Shown: positions 51,064 to 60,234 of the stretch, in pieces
How the letters are laid out: each line of letters opens with the position of its first letter
How positions within the stretch are numbered: the stretch's first letter is position 1
Origin: Lentzea albidocapillata
Lineage (GTDB): Bacteria > Actinomycetota > Actinomycetes > Mycobacteriales > Pseudonocardiaceae
Assembly (NCBI RefSeq): GCF_000719115.1
Contig: NZ_JOEA01000006.1
Span: 222,591 to 286,590 of the forward strand
DNA: 64,000 nucleotides
Reading direction: 5' to 3'
Notes under the pieces: generated by a model
Told to the model about the DNA's origin: nothing
Databases searched by the model: none
The model's input: the letters and a program-made list of their open reading frames with translations, nothing else
Program-made: the position numbers and the translations under genes

Positions 51064-53410
51064 CCGCTCGGTCGATTCCCAGCCACACCACGCACCCCAC
51101 CACGATGCACGCGGCCCACACGATCGGCGACGGCACCTGTGGTTGCAGGTGCGGGAACACGGCGTAGTGCGTGAGGTAGATGGCGAGTGACGCGCTGGCC
51201 AGCAGGCTTACCGGGGTGAGCAGTCCGCGTGGCACCGGCACGCGGGCCAGCGACAGCAGCAGGATCACGCCGGCGATCACGATGATCTCGCGCGAGAGGT
51301 CCTCCATCCGGCCGGGAACCATCGTGACCATCACCACCACGACGAGGCACTTCTGCCACAGTGCGGGGGAGCGCTGGGCGAGCCAGCCGAGGGCGACGAA
51401 CCAGGCCGCGCCGAGCGTGGTCATGTTGCGAGCGAAGAAGTCGCCGTCGACGGTGAACCTCAGCGCGAGCGTCAGGCCGAGCAACGCCAGTGCGAACGCG
51501 TAGCGGTGCCGTTGTTCCCAGCGGCGGATCGCCGGTACGGCGAAGACCAGGGCGCACAGGACAAGGACGTGCACGACGACCTCGACGAACCAGTAGCCGG
51601 CCGCGCCGACGCGGGTGAAGTTGTTGACGAGCAACACGTTGTCGATCGTGACGTCATCGGTGGCCGCGACGCGGTAGACGAGCCAGAGCGAGGTGGGGAC
51701 CGCGATGAACGCCGCCGCCCGCAGGATCCGCAGCGGATCGGCGGGCAGCAGGAAGCGGGCGAGGTTCCAGCCCGCGACCACGAGCAGCAGGTGCGCGCCG
51801 CCGAGCAGCTTGAAGAAACCGACGTGCGAGCCCACGATGAGCAGGATCGCCAACGCCCGCAGCACGATCGTGGTGTCGATCAGCGGGACGCGGCGGTGCC
51901 TGGCGCGGAGTTCTTCCAGTGACGACACCGGCATCGTCGGCCAGCAGGACGGCAGGTCACCGAGCAACCGTTGCAGCTGAACGGTCATCTGGACGTAGCG
52001 CAGCGAGTCGCCGCCCAGCGAGTTGAAGGTCGCGTCGGACGGCACCGACCGCATACCGAGAACCGAGCCGAACACCTCGCGCACGGAGTTCGAGTCGCGC
52101 CCGGAAGGTGCCGCGACGGCCCGGTAGTCGACTTTGCCGTTGGACAGCAACGGAATGGACGTCGCGGCGTAGGCGCGAACGGCGGTCGCGGGCAGGCCGG
52201 TCTGGGCGCGAATCAGCCTCGCCGCGCGGTCCGCGTCGCCGAGCACCGCGACGACCAGGCCGCTGTCGTCACCCGTGCAGGCCGCGCGGAGGCCGTCGGC
52301 GGCGAGTGAGCGTTCGACCTGGTCCAGATCGACGCGCAGCCCGAACGGCTTCACGAACCGGTTCTTGCGGCCGGTCACCGAGAACAGGCCGTGGGATTCG
52401 ACTCCCAGATCACCGGTCCGCAGCTCGAAGGTCGTGCGCCCCAGTGCCAGGTCTTCGGGCGCGTGGGCGTAGCCGAGCATGACGTTGGGGCCGCTGTAGA
52501 CGAGTTCGCCGTCGTCGATGCGCAGCTTTCCGCCGGGGATCGCGACACCGATCGCGGACGGGTGTGAGGCGGCGAGTTCAGGCGGAAGGTAGGCCATGCG
52601 CGCGGTGGCCTCCGTCTGGCCGTACATCACGAAGAACCGCCAGCCGCGCGCGGCGCCGAGTTCGGCGTACCGGACCACGTCCTCGGGGGCCAGCCGGCCG
52701 CCGGCCTGCGTCACGTAGCGCAGGCTCGGAAGGTCCATGGACTCGAAGCCGATGCCGTCCAGCAGCCTGAACGTGTGCGGCACTCCGTGCAGGCTCGTCA
52801 CTCCCTGGGAACGCACGAGATCCCAGAACTCCGGCTCGATCACCGATCGTCCGGTGAGCACCAGCCCGGCGCCGCGCGCGAGGTTGCTGTTCACGACCGA
52901 CAGGCCGTAGCAGTAGTGCAGCGGCAAGGACGTGACGGCGCGGTCCGTCTCCCGGATGTCGAGGTACGAGCCGATCGAGGCGGCGTTCGCGGCGAGGTTG
53001 TCCGCGCTCAGCCGCACCAGTTTCGGTGACCCGGTCGTGCCGGACGTCGACAGCAGCAGCGCGAGCTCGGCGTGCAGCGCGTGCACGGTGCCCACATGCC
53101 GTTCCGTCCACGAGCCCGAGATCACCACATCCGGGTCGTAGGCGGAGGTCAGAGCGGGAATCTGCGCGGTGGACGCGAGCACGACCGGGTGCCTGCCGCG
53201 CAACGCGGCCAGGTATGCCACGACCGAGTCGATGTCGTTCTCCGCGGCGAGCAGCACCAACCGCCGCGTCGTGCCGAGCCGCTCCGCCGCCGAGGTCACC
53301 CGCTGGTCCAGCTCGTGATAGGTCAGCGAGCCGCCGGGTGTCACCAGGGCGAGCCGGTCGCCGTGCTCCGCGAGACGATCAGCGAACCCGAGGTCCGCCG
53401 TGGCCGTCAC
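51047..53410 (-). CDS. Adenylation domain - carrier protein - membrane acyltransferase fusion
   Basis: A 787-residue protein. Residues 1-435 are an AMP-forming adenylation domain (LLLSTSGTTGSPK 118-130, YGQTEA 263-268, RTGDLG 331-336, GRKNRFVKPFGLRVDLDQVE, LSNGKVDYR). Residues 440-505 are a carrier with the phosphopantetheine serine in LGGDS (Ser469). Residues 510-787 are an acyltransferase-3-like membrane domain of about nine helices with Arg518 and His529 (LRALAILLIVGSH). The whole looks like a one-chain version of the DltA-DltC-DltB logic: activate an acid, load the carrier, transfer across or at the membrane. GTG 53410 overlaps the stop of the iron-transport ATPase gene (GTGA). Substrate unknown. 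Confidence 0.88.
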   Translation of the reverse strand: MTATADLGFADRLAEHGDRLALVTPGGSLTYHELDQRVTSAAERLGTTRRLVLLAAENDIDSVVAYLAALRGRHPVVLASTAQIPALTSAYDPDVVISGSWTERHVGTVHALHAELALLLSTSGTTGSPKLVRLSADNLAANAASIGSYLDIRETDRAVTSLPLHYCYGLSVVNSNLARGAGLVLTGRSVIEPEFWDLVRSQGVTSLHGVPHTFRLLDGIGFESMDLPSLRYVTQAGGRLAPEDVVRYAELGAARGWRFFVMYGQTEATARMAYLPPELAASHPSAIGVAIPGGKLRIDDGELVYSGPNVMLGYAHAPEDLALGRTTFELRTGDLGVESHGLFSVTGRKNRFVKPFGLRVDLDQVERSLAADGLRAACTGDDSGLVVAVLGDADRAARLIRAQTGLPATAVRAYAATSIPLLSNGKVDYRAVAAPSGRDSNSVREVFGSVLGMRSVPSDATFNSLGGDSLRYVQMTVQLQRLLGDLPSCWPTMPVSSLEELRARHRRVPLIDTTIVLRALAILLIVGSHVGFFKLLGGAHLLLVVAGWNLARFLLPADPLRILRAAAFIAVPTSLWLVYRVAATDDVTIDNVLLVNNFTRVGAAGYWFVEVVVHVLVLCALVFAVPAIRRWEQRHRYAFALALLGLTLALRFTVDGDFFARNMTTLGAAWFVALGWLAQRSPALWQKCLVVVVMVTMVPGRMEDLSREIIVIAGVILLLSLARVPVPRGLLTPVSLLASASLAIYLTHYAVFPHLQPQVPSPIVWAACIVVGCVVWLGIDRAVKMAR

Positions 53411-54408
53411 GGCGTGCCCTCGAAGAACAGGGCGGCCCCGTCGACCGACACGGAGACCACGTCTCCGGCCCGCACCGAGATTCGGCCCTGCACGCGTGAC
53501 CGAACCCGGGTGCCGTCGGCGAGCCGCAGCAGAACCGTAGCGTCGTGCCCGTGGAACAGCACGTCGTCCACAATGGACGGAACACCGGTGCTGCCGAGGA
53601 TCAGCTGCTCGGGCCGCAACAACACCGTGCCGGGACCGTCACCGGACGTCGGCAGGGTCCCGAGCGGTGTCTCCACCAGGCCGGAGCGGGCGACGCCGGC
53701 GAACGTCACCGCCTCGCCCACGAACAACGCCACCCCGAGATCGGCGGGCGAGGTGTAGATCGTCTGCGGTCTGGCGAACTGTGCCACGACGCCGTCTCGC
53801 AGCACCACCACGTGGTCCGCGATACCCAGTGCTTCTTCCTGGTCGTGCGTCACGAGCAACGCCGTCGCGCCGGCCGCCTTCAACGTCGCGCGCACGTCAG
53901 CCCTCAGCTCCTCGCGCAGACCGGCGTCCAACGCCGAGAACGGCTCGTCGAGCAGCACGACCTCGGGACGCGGTGCCAAAGCGCGGGCCAGCGCCACCCG
54001 CTGCGCCTGCCCGCCGGAGAGCTGTGCGGGCATCCGCGAGCCGAACCCGCCCAGGCCCACCAGGTCGAGCAGCTCTTCGACCCGGTCACCGCGTTCAGCC
54101 CGGCCGATCCCGAACCCGACGTTTCCCGCCACGCTCAGGTGCGGGAACAACGCGCCCTCCTGCGGCACGATCCCGATCCCGCGCCGCTCCGGCGGCACGT
54201 CGGAGGTCAGCTGCCGCTCGCCCAGCCACACCTCGCCCGAGGCGATCGGGTGGAAGCCGGCGAGGACCCGCAGCAGCGTCGTCTTGCCGCACCCGGAAGG
54301 CCCGAGCACGGCGAGCAACCCGCCTTCCGGCACCTCGAAGTCGACCTCGCGCAGCACGGGTTCTCCGCCGTAGCCCGCGACCAGTCGCTTCACCGTCAAG
54401 CCGCTCAT
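53407..54408 (-). CDS. fbpC: Iron(III) ABC transporter ATP-binding protein
   Basis: A 333-residue ABC ATPase with Walker A GPSGCGKT, signature LSGGQAQRVALARAL, Walker B VVLLDEPFSALD and His-switch LLVTHD. The C-terminal TOBE-like domain (about 235-333; VLLRPEQLILG) is typical of FbpC/CysA-type subunits. It energises ferric-ion uptake with the adjacent permease and binding protein. ATG 54408 has GAGGTGAGCG immediately upstream, and the gene is 3 bp from the permease stop. Its own stop overlaps the GTG of the A-PCP-acyltransferase gene, so that fusion is made with the importer. Confidence 0.92.
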   Translation of the reverse strand: MSGLTVKRLVAGYGGEPVLREVDFEVPEGGLLAVLGPSGCGKTTLLRVLAGFHPIASGEVWLGERQLTSDVPPERRGIGIVPQEGALFPHLSVAGNVGFGIGRAERGDRVEELLDLVGLGGFGSRMPAQLSGGQAQRVALARALAPRPEVVLLDEPFSALDAGLREELRADVRATLKAAGATALLVTHDQEEALGIADHVVVLRDGVVAQFARPQTIYTSPADLGVALFVGEAVTFAGVARSGLVETPLGTLPTSGDGPGTVLLRPEQLILGSTGVPSIVDDVLFHGHDATVLLRLADGTRVRSRVQGRISVRAGDVVSVSVDGAALFFEGTP

Positions 54409-54411
54409 CGC

Positions 54412-55926
54412 TCACCTCACCGAATCGTCTTGGCGCAGAAACCGGTCCAGCACCACCGCGGGAATCGCCGCCACCACCAGCAGCACCGCCGCATAGGGCG
54501 CTGCCGCGGCATAAGCGGCGACTTCGGTGCGGGTCCACAGCTCGGTCGCCAGGGTGTCGACGCCGGTCGGCCGCAGTAGCAACGTCGCCGGCAACTCCTT
54601 GGCACACGTCAGGAACACCAGCGCGGTGCCGGCCAGGATGCCCGGCGCGGACAGCGGCACGGTGACCCGCAACGTTGTCCGCCAACGCCCGTGGCCGAGC
54701 GACCGCGAGACGTCCTCCAGCACCGGCGGTGCGTGCGCCACGCCGGTGCGCACGGCTCCCACGGCCAAGGGCAGGAACAGCACCGCGTACGCGAACGCCA
54801 GCATGGGGATGGTCTGGTACAGCGCCGGAGCGAACCTGATGCCGAAGAACACCAGCGCCAGCCCGACGGTGATGCCGGGCAGCGCGTGCCCCGCGAAGCT
54901 GGCGAGCTCGACACCTCTGGCGAGCCGGCCCTGGTGCCGCGCCGCCAGGACTCCCACGGGCAGCGCCAGCAGCAGCGTCAGCACCGCGCCGAACGCCGAC
55001 ACCGCGACGGTGTTCCCGGTGGTCACCAGCAGGTCGGACACCTCGAACGTCGAGGTGCCCGCCACCAGCCACCACACCAGGCTGACGACCGGCACCCCGA
55101 GCGTCAGCACGAGCAACGCCACCGTCCCGGCCAGCGCGGGCACCCGAGCCCGCCCCAGCGGCACGGTCAGCGGCTGCCGACGCCCACGCAGCGCGACCAC
55201 CCCGCGCGCCCGGCGTTCACCAATGGTCAACGCGACCGCCAGCACCACCAGGACCAGCCCGAGGATCGCGGCCGGTGTGCGGTCGAACGTCGCCCGGTAG
55301 CTCGTGTAGATGCCGAGCGTGAACGCCTCGTACCGCATCAGCGAGACCGCACCGAAGTCGCTCAGCACGTACAACGCCACCAGCAACCCGCCGGCGAGCG
55401 CGGCGGGCCGGATCTGCCTCAGCGTCACGGAGAGGAACACCTGGCGACCGGTCCTGCCGAGTGACCTCGCGACCTCCTCCACCGCCGGATCGGCCGTGCG
55501 CAACGCGGCCGCGACCGGCAGCAGCACGTACGGGTACGACACCAGCGTCAGCACCACGAACGCGCCCGTGAACCCGGTGAGCTGTGGCGCCACGGAGATC
55601 CAGGTGAACCCGGCGACGTACGACGGCACCGCGAGCGGCAGCACGAGCAGCACTCCGAAAGCCCGCCGCCCGAGCAGATCCGAGCGTGTCACGAGCCACG
55701 CGCTGAGCACGCCCAGCACGATGCACGCGGCCGTCACCGCTACCGCGAGCGAAAGACTGCGCAGTGCCAGTTCCGCGGTCCGGGTCCGGGCCAGCACGTC
55801 CCACACGACACCTCCGCCGCGTTCGAACGAACGCACGGCCAGGTACGCCAGCGGCAGCAGGGCCGCCGCGGCGACGAGGAGCGAAAGCGTGGTGAGAGCT
55901 GGAGCGGCCCGGTGTCCGGGCCTCAG
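54412..55926 (-). CDS. fbpB: Iron(III) ABC transporter permease (probable CTG start)
   Basis: A two-repeat permease of the FbpB/HitB type with about twelve transmembrane helices and two EAA loops (VEEVARSLGRTGRQVFLSVTLRQIRP; LEDVSRSLGHGRWRTTLRVTVPLSAP). The first usual start, GTG 55836, gives 474 residues but removes the first helix. In frame upstream there is a clear membrane helix (LTTLSLLVAAAALLPLAYLAV), and no ATG, GTG or TTG precedes it. CTG 55924-55926 overlaps the fbpA stop (CTGA), has AGGAAG about 10 nt upstream and gives a normal length of 504. I infer a non-standard start; a base error is the alternative. Confidence 0.85.
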   Translation of the reverse strand: MRPGHRAAPALTTLSLLVAAAALLPLAYLAVRSFERGGGVVWDVLARTRTAELALRSLSLAVAVTAACIVLGVLSAWLVTRSDLLGRRAFGVLLVLPLAVPSYVAGFTWISVAPQLTGFTGAFVVLTLVSYPYVLLPVAAALRTADPAVEEVARSLGRTGRQVFLSVTLRQIRPAALAGGLLVALYVLSDFGAVSLMRYEAFTLGIYTSYRATFDRTPAAILGLVLVVLAVALTIGERRARGVVALRGRRQPLTVPLGRARVPALAGTVALLVLTLGVPVVSLVWWLVAGTSTFEVSDLLVTTGNTVAVSAFGAVLTLLLALPVGVLAARHQGRLARGVELASFAGHALPGITVGLALVFFGIRFAPALYQTIPMLAFAYAVLFLPLAVGAVRTGVAHAPPVLEDVSRSLGHGRWRTTLRVTVPLSAPGILAGTALVFLTCAKELPATLLLRPTGVDTLATELWTRTEVAAYAAAAPYAAVLLVVAAIPAVVLDRFLRQDDSVR

Positions 55927-56933
55927 GACAACCCCGCTTCCTGCAACAGCTTCACCGTCTCCTGCAGCGACGACAGCTTGGAGAGGTCGATGTCGGGCGC
56001 CTGCAGGTCCGTGATCGGCGGCAGCTGGTGCTTGCCCGGCTGCACGCCCGGATTGGCCGGATACTCGGCGGTCACGTCGGCGAAGTGCCGCTGTGCCTGC
56101 TCGGAGAGCAGGAACCGCACGGCCTTCTGCGCGGCCTCGCTCTGGTTGGAGCCCTGGATCACCGCGACACCGGCCACGTTGACCAGCGAGAGCGGATCAC
56201 CACCGCCGGCCCGGTGCAGCCTGGCCTTGACGTTGGCCTCGCCGCCCTTCTCCGCGACCATGGCGTACCAGTAGTAGTGGTTGATCAGTCCGAAGGGGAG
56301 CTGACCGTCGTCGACCGCCTTCAGGATGTTGATGTTGTTGTCAAAGCGCTTCGGTTCGTTGGCGGCGAACTTCTTCAGCCAGTCCCTGGCGAAGTCCTCG
56401 CCCTTGAGGACGCGCACCGACGTCACGAACGCCTGCCAGGACCCGTTGGCGGGCGCGTAGCCGATCTTGCCCTTCCACTTCGGGTCGACGATCTCCTCGA
56501 TCGACCTGGGCAGCTCGTCCGCGTCGACCACACGTGGGTCGAAGGCGATCACGCGGGCTCGTGCGCTCGTCGCCACCCAACGCCTGTCACGCGCCTGGTA
56601 GTTCTCCGGCACCATGCCGAGCACGTCCGCGGGGAGCTCGGCCAGCCTGCCCTGCGCCGCGACCGCGCCCAGCGCGCCGGCGTCCTGCGAGAAGAACAGG
56701 TCCGCCTCGGTGCCCTGGCCTTCTTCCAGCAGCTGCGCGGCCATTTCTCCGCTGCCGCCGTAGCGGACCTCGACGTCGATTCCGACAGCTTCCTCGAGCT
56801 GGTCCAGGAGGGCTCCGACCAATTGTTCGTTGCGGCCGGAGTAAATGATCAGGTCGTCTGCTGAACTGCAAGCAGTCAACGTCGACGCCAGCAGTGCTGC
56901 CACCAGCGTCACGGTGCGTGCACGACGCCTCAC
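55923..56933 (-). CDS. fbpA: Iron(III) ABC transporter substrate-binding lipoprotein
   Basis: A 336-residue lipoprotein with a lipobox (STLTACSS, acylated Cys22). The mature part has the ferric-binding protein fold: LIIYSGRNEQLVGALL, DLFFSQDAGALG, and the iron-liganding tyrosine pair region in GLINHYYWYAM. It captures Fe3+ outside the membrane and passes it to FbpB. GTG 56933 has GAGG about 10 nt upstream. An IdeR/DtxR-type iron box lies at 56976-56994, 43 bp upstream, so the operon is expected to be repressed by iron. Confidence 0.93.
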   Translation of the reverse strand: MRRRARTVTLVAALLASTLTACSSADDLIIYSGRNEQLVGALLDQLEEAVGIDVEVRYGGSGEMAAQLLEEGQGTEADLFFSQDAGALGAVAAQGRLAELPADVLGMVPENYQARDRRWVATSARARVIAFDPRVVDADELPRSIEEIVDPKWKGKIGYAPANGSWQAFVTSVRVLKGEDFARDWLKKFAANEPKRFDNNINILKAVDDGQLPFGLINHYYWYAMVAEKGGEANVKARLHRAGGGDPLSLVNVAGVAVIQGSNQSEAAQKAVRFLLSEQAQRHFADVTAEYPANPGVQPGKHQLPPITDLQAPDIDLSKLSSLQETVKLLQEAGLS

Positions 56934-56975
56934 CAGCGGTCCTCCTCAGCTCACCCCCAGGTCAGAACGGGCGTC

Positions 56976-56994
56976 GACAAGGTAAAGCTAACCT
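56976..56994 (-). promoter_or_regulatory. IdeR/DtxR-type iron box upstream of fbpA
   Basis: On the minus strand the site reads TTAGGTTAGCTTTACCTTG. It matches 14 of 19 positions of the IdeR/DtxR consensus TTAGGTTAGGCTAACCTAA, with one half-site perfect. It lies 43 bp before the fbpA start, where a repressor would block the promoter. None was seen at the NIS synthetase pair. Confidence 0.72.
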
Positions 56995-57265
56995 AAGGCG
57001 CCAATCAAGATGTGGATGCCATTACGTGATGCGACGGCGGACACATCACCTGTTCGGCCCGGTATCTCGGAGAGTTCTTCCTCGGCGCTGAATTGTGGTT
57101 GCGGATTTGACCACCTGTCCGCCAGGCGCCGCTTGGTGCCTGCAATGTGCAAGAGGGCATTCGAGTGAAGCGGGCAAGCCTTCGCGGCCTTCGCGCCGAA
57201 TCAACGCGGTCCTGTCCGTGTGGCGGCTGTCGCCCCGGACGGACGTTGAACCGAAGGGATGGAGC
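56995..57265. other. Divergent intergenic region, fbpA to DUF4331 gene
   Basis: The fbpA-DUF4331 gap is 332 bp in all (56934-57265); this entry is the part beyond the iron box. It holds a hairpin at 57123-57142 (CAGGCGCC-GCTT-GGTGCCTG, 8-bp stem with one G-T pair) but no gene or promoter that I can support. No SigK-type promoter was found here. Confidence 0.4.
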
Positions 57266-58855
57266 ATGTCAGCACCCCCTCCCGCGCGTCGTCGACGACG
57301 CGCGGCGGTAAGTCTGATAGCAGTCGGGAGCATGGTGCTCGCGGCCGGTCTGATCGGCGGGTCCGGTCCGGCCGGGGCGTCGAGTCACCGTGAAGCGCCG
57401 TTGATCGCGGGTGATCCGGCGGTGGACAACACCGACGTCTACGCGTTCGTCAGTCCTGACAAACCGGACACGGTGACGCTCGTGGCGAGTTGGTCGCCGT
57501 TCCAGGAACCGCACGGCGGGCCGAACTTCTACCCGTGGGCCACCGATGCCCGCTACGACATCAACATCGACAACGACGGGGATGCCAAGGCGGACCTGAC
57601 CTACCGGTGGACCTTCCGCACCGAGGACCGCCGGGGCAAGTCAACGTTCCTGTACAACAACGGGCCGGTCACGTCGCTGGACGACGAGAACCTGTTGTTC
57701 CGGCAGACCTACACGCTGGAACTGATCGACCGCGACGGCCGTGATCGCAAGCTGATCCGCTCGGGCAAGGTCGCGCCGTCCAACACCGGCCCGGCCTCGA
57801 TGCCGGACTACGGCGCGCTGCGCGCCCAGGCGATCACCGACGTGCCCGGTGGCGGCAAGAGCTACGTCGGGCAGTCCGACGACGCGTTCTTCCTCGACCT
57901 GCGGGTGTTCGACCTGCTCTACGGCGGCAACCTGTCCGAGGTCGGCCAGGACACGCTGCGCGGCTACAACGTCAACACCATCGCGTTGCAGGTGCCCAAG
58001 TCGCAGCTGGCGCTCAAGGGTGACGCGACCCGCAACCCGGTCATCGGGGTGTGGAGCGACACCGAGCGGCAGTCGATGATCCTCACTCCGGGTGAGTCGC
58101 GGGCGGTCGGCCCGTTCGTGCAGGTCTCACGTCTGGGCAACCCGCTGGTCAACGAGGTCGTGGTCCCGGCGGGGCTGAAGGACAAGTTCAACGCCCTGAC
58201 GCCCGACCAGGACGGCAAGACGCCCGCACTGGTCAACCGGGTCACCGACCCCGAGGTGCCCAAGCTGATCCAGGCGATCTACGGCCTGCCGGCCCCGGCG
58301 ACGCCGCGCAACGACCTGGTGGAGATCTTCCTGACCGGCATCACCACCAAGCTCGGCGGGCCGATCAAGGCCGACCTGAACTCGCAGCTGAACAACGCCG
58401 ACGTGAACCCGAAGCGGTTCACGCCGTCGGAACAGTTGCGGCTCAACACTTCCGTGCCGCCGGCGGCGTCGCCGAACCGGCTGGGTGTGCTCGGCGGTGA
58501 CCTGCAGGGCTTCCCGAACGGGCGCCGGCTCGCCGATGACGTGCTCGACATCGGCGTGCAGGCACTGCAAGGCGCCGCGGTGAGCGGGATCGTGCCCGCG
58601 CTCGCGGCCGGGGACAAGGTCAACGCCAACGACAGGGCGTTCGGCACCTCGTTCCCGTACGTGGCGCTGCCCAACAACGCTGCGGTCAACTCCGGCGCTG
58701 CCGGTGCGGTGGCACCTGCCGCCGGCGGCGGTGGCGGTGGTGGTCTGCCGGACGGGCTGATCCTCAACGGCGTCCTCGCGGCGTTGCTGATCGGCTCGGG
58801 CGTGTGGCTGCTCAATCGCCGTCCACTGCGGACCGCGGTCCCTGCGGTCGCATGA
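57266..58855 (+). CDS. DUF4331 secreted/membrane-anchored protein
   Basis: A 529-residue protein with a signal peptide (about 1-40, RRRRRAAVSLIAVGSMVLAAGLIGG) and a DUF4331 domain opening SSHREAPLIAGDPAVDNTDVYAFVSPDKPDTVTLVASWSPF, the family's hallmark. A Gly-rich spacer (about 478-495) leads to a C-terminal membrane helix and a short basic tail (LLNRRPLRTAVPAVA), giving a wall-side protein tethered at its C-terminus. Function of the family is unknown. ATG 57266 has GGGATGGAG upstream. A 17-bp perfect hairpin follows its stop. In several bacteria such genes adjoin TPR and Ni/Co-transport genes, as here. Confidence 0.87.
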   Translation: MSAPPPARRRRRAAVSLIAVGSMVLAAGLIGGSGPAGASSHREAPLIAGDPAVDNTDVYAFVSPDKPDTVTLVASWSPFQEPHGGPNFYPWATDARYDINIDNDGDAKADLTYRWTFRTEDRRGKSTFLYNNGPVTSLDDENLLFRQTYTLELIDRDGRDRKLIRSGKVAPSNTGPASMPDYGALRAQAITDVPGGGKSYVGQSDDAFFLDLRVFDLLYGGNLSEVGQDTLRGYNVNTIALQVPKSQLALKGDATRNPVIGVWSDTERQSMILTPGESRAVGPFVQVSRLGNPLVNEVVVPAGLKDKFNALTPDQDGKTPALVNRVTDPEVPKLIQAIYGLPAPATPRNDLVEIFLTGITTKLGGPIKADLNSQLNNADVNPKRFTPSEQLRLNTSVPPAASPNRLGVLGGDLQGFPNGRRLADDVLDIGVQALQGAAVSGIVPALAAGDKVNANDRAFGTSFPYVALPNNAAVNSGAAGAVAPAAGGGGGGGLPDGLILNGVLAALLIGSGVWLLNRRPLRTAVPAVA

Positions 58856-58859
58856 CAGC

Positions 58860-58897
58860 GTGCCGGGGGACGGGCGCATCCGCCCGTCCCCCGGCAC
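58860..58897. terminator. Perfect 17-bp hairpin after the DUF4331 gene
   Basis: Positions 58860-58876 and 58881-58897 are perfectly complementary (17 bp, G/C-rich) with the loop CATC. It lies between the DUF4331 stop and the TPR gene. No T-run follows, so it may act as a terminator, an attenuator or a processing site that sets different levels for the two genes. Confidence 0.7.
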
Positions 58898-58938
58898 GGT
58901 CCCGTGATCTGACACCGCAGCAACCCACGGAGCGCGCC

Positions 58939-60234
58939 ATGAACCGCCGCAAGATCATCGCAGTGCTGGCGATCACCGCCGGCGTCGCGCTGCTCGCCAC
59001 GACCGCGACCGCGCTGAGCCGCGGCGACGACCCGCCCCCTTCCGGCCCAGGTGCCGCTGTCGTGCGCAGCGACGTGCAGCGCACCATCACCGCTGCCCAG
59101 GACCGGCTGCGGCGTCTCCCCGGCGACGCCGACACGTGGGCTTTGCTCGGCTCCGCCTACGTCGAGCAGGCCCGGATCACCGGCGACCCGGCCTACTACG
59201 GCAAGGCCCAGGGCGCGCTCGAGACGTCGCTGCGCCACCAGCCAGACGGAAACGGCCCCGCCCACATGGGCCTCGGCGCCTTGGCCAACGCCCGCCACGA
59301 CTTCGCCGCCGCCCGCGCACAGGCCGAACTCGCCCGGACCGCGTTGCCCGACACCGCCGAGGTCTACGGCGTGCTCGCCGACGCCCTCACCCAGCTCGGT
59401 GCGACCGACGAGGCGCGAGCCGCCGTGCAGCGGATGCTCGACCTCGAACCCGGTGTGCCCGCGTTCACCCGCGCCGCCTACGACTTCGAACAACGCGGCG
59501 ACGTCGACTCCGCCCGCCAGGCCCTCACCCGTGCACTCGACGCCTCCTCCGCACCGGCCGACACGGTGTTCTGCCGCTACCACCTCGGCGAACTGGCCTT
59601 CGACAACGGCGACCTCGACAAAGCCTCCGCCCAGTACGAGCAGGGCCTCCTGGTCGACCCACTCGACCCCGCCCTGCTGCAGGGCCGCGCCAAGATCGCC
59701 GCCGCTCGCGGCAACCTGGACGACGCGCTCACCGGCTACGCCGATCTCGTGGCACGCGTGCCCTCACCGCAGTACCTGCACGAGCACGCCGTTCTCCTGC
59801 GGGCAGGGGGCCGCACCGAGGACGCCGCCCGCCAGTTCGACCTCCTCGCCCAGCAGGAGCGGCTGTTCGCCGCAGCGGGCAGCACCGACGACCTGGCCGC
59901 CTCCGTCGCCGCCGCCGACCGCGGCGATCCCGCCACCGCACTGGCCGCCGCCGAACGCGAATGGAACCGCCGGCAGCACCCGCTCGTCGCGGACGCACTC
60001 GCCTGGGCACTGCACCTGACCGGACGCGACGCCGAGGCCCTTCAGTACGCCGACCGCGCCGCCGCCACCGGCTGGCGCAACGCGACGTTCGCTTACCACC
60101 GAGGCATGATCCTGCGCGCACTCGGCCGCACCGCCGATGCTTCCGACGCGCTCGGCACGGCGCTGCGGACCAACCCGCACTTCTCACCCGTGGACGCCCC
60201 TGCCGCCCGAGCCGCGCTGGACGGCCTGCGGTGA
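58939..60234 (+). CDS. TPR-repeat exported protein
   Basis: A 431-residue protein with an N-terminal signal anchor (about 5-26, KIIAVLAITAGVALLATTATAL) and about nine TPR-like helical repeats (for example ADTWALLGSAYVEQARITGDPAYYGKAQGALE, ADTVFCRYHLGELAFDNGDLDKASAQYEQGLL). It is probably an extracytoplasmic scaffold. ATG 58939 has GGAG about 8 nt upstream. Its stop overlaps the GTG of the NicO-type gene (GTGA), so the two are translationally coupled and likely work together in metal export; this is inference. Confidence 0.82.
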   Translation: MNRRKIIAVLAITAGVALLATTATALSRGDDPPPSGPGAAVVRSDVQRTITAAQDRLRRLPGDADTWALLGSAYVEQARITGDPAYYGKAQGALETSLRHQPDGNGPAHMGLGALANARHDFAAARAQAELARTALPDTAEVYGVLADALTQLGATDEARAAVQRMLDLEPGVPAFTRAAYDFEQRGDVDSARQALTRALDASSAPADTVFCRYHLGELAFDNGDLDKASAQYEQGLLVDPLDPALLQGRAKIAAARGNLDDALTGYADLVARVPSPQYLHEHAVLLRAGGRTEDAARQFDLLAQQERLFAAAGSTDDLAASVAAADRGDPATALAAAEREWNRRQHPLVADALAWALHLTGRDAEALQYADRAAATGWRNATFAYHRGMILRALGRTADASDALGTALRTNPHFSPVDAPAARAALDGLR

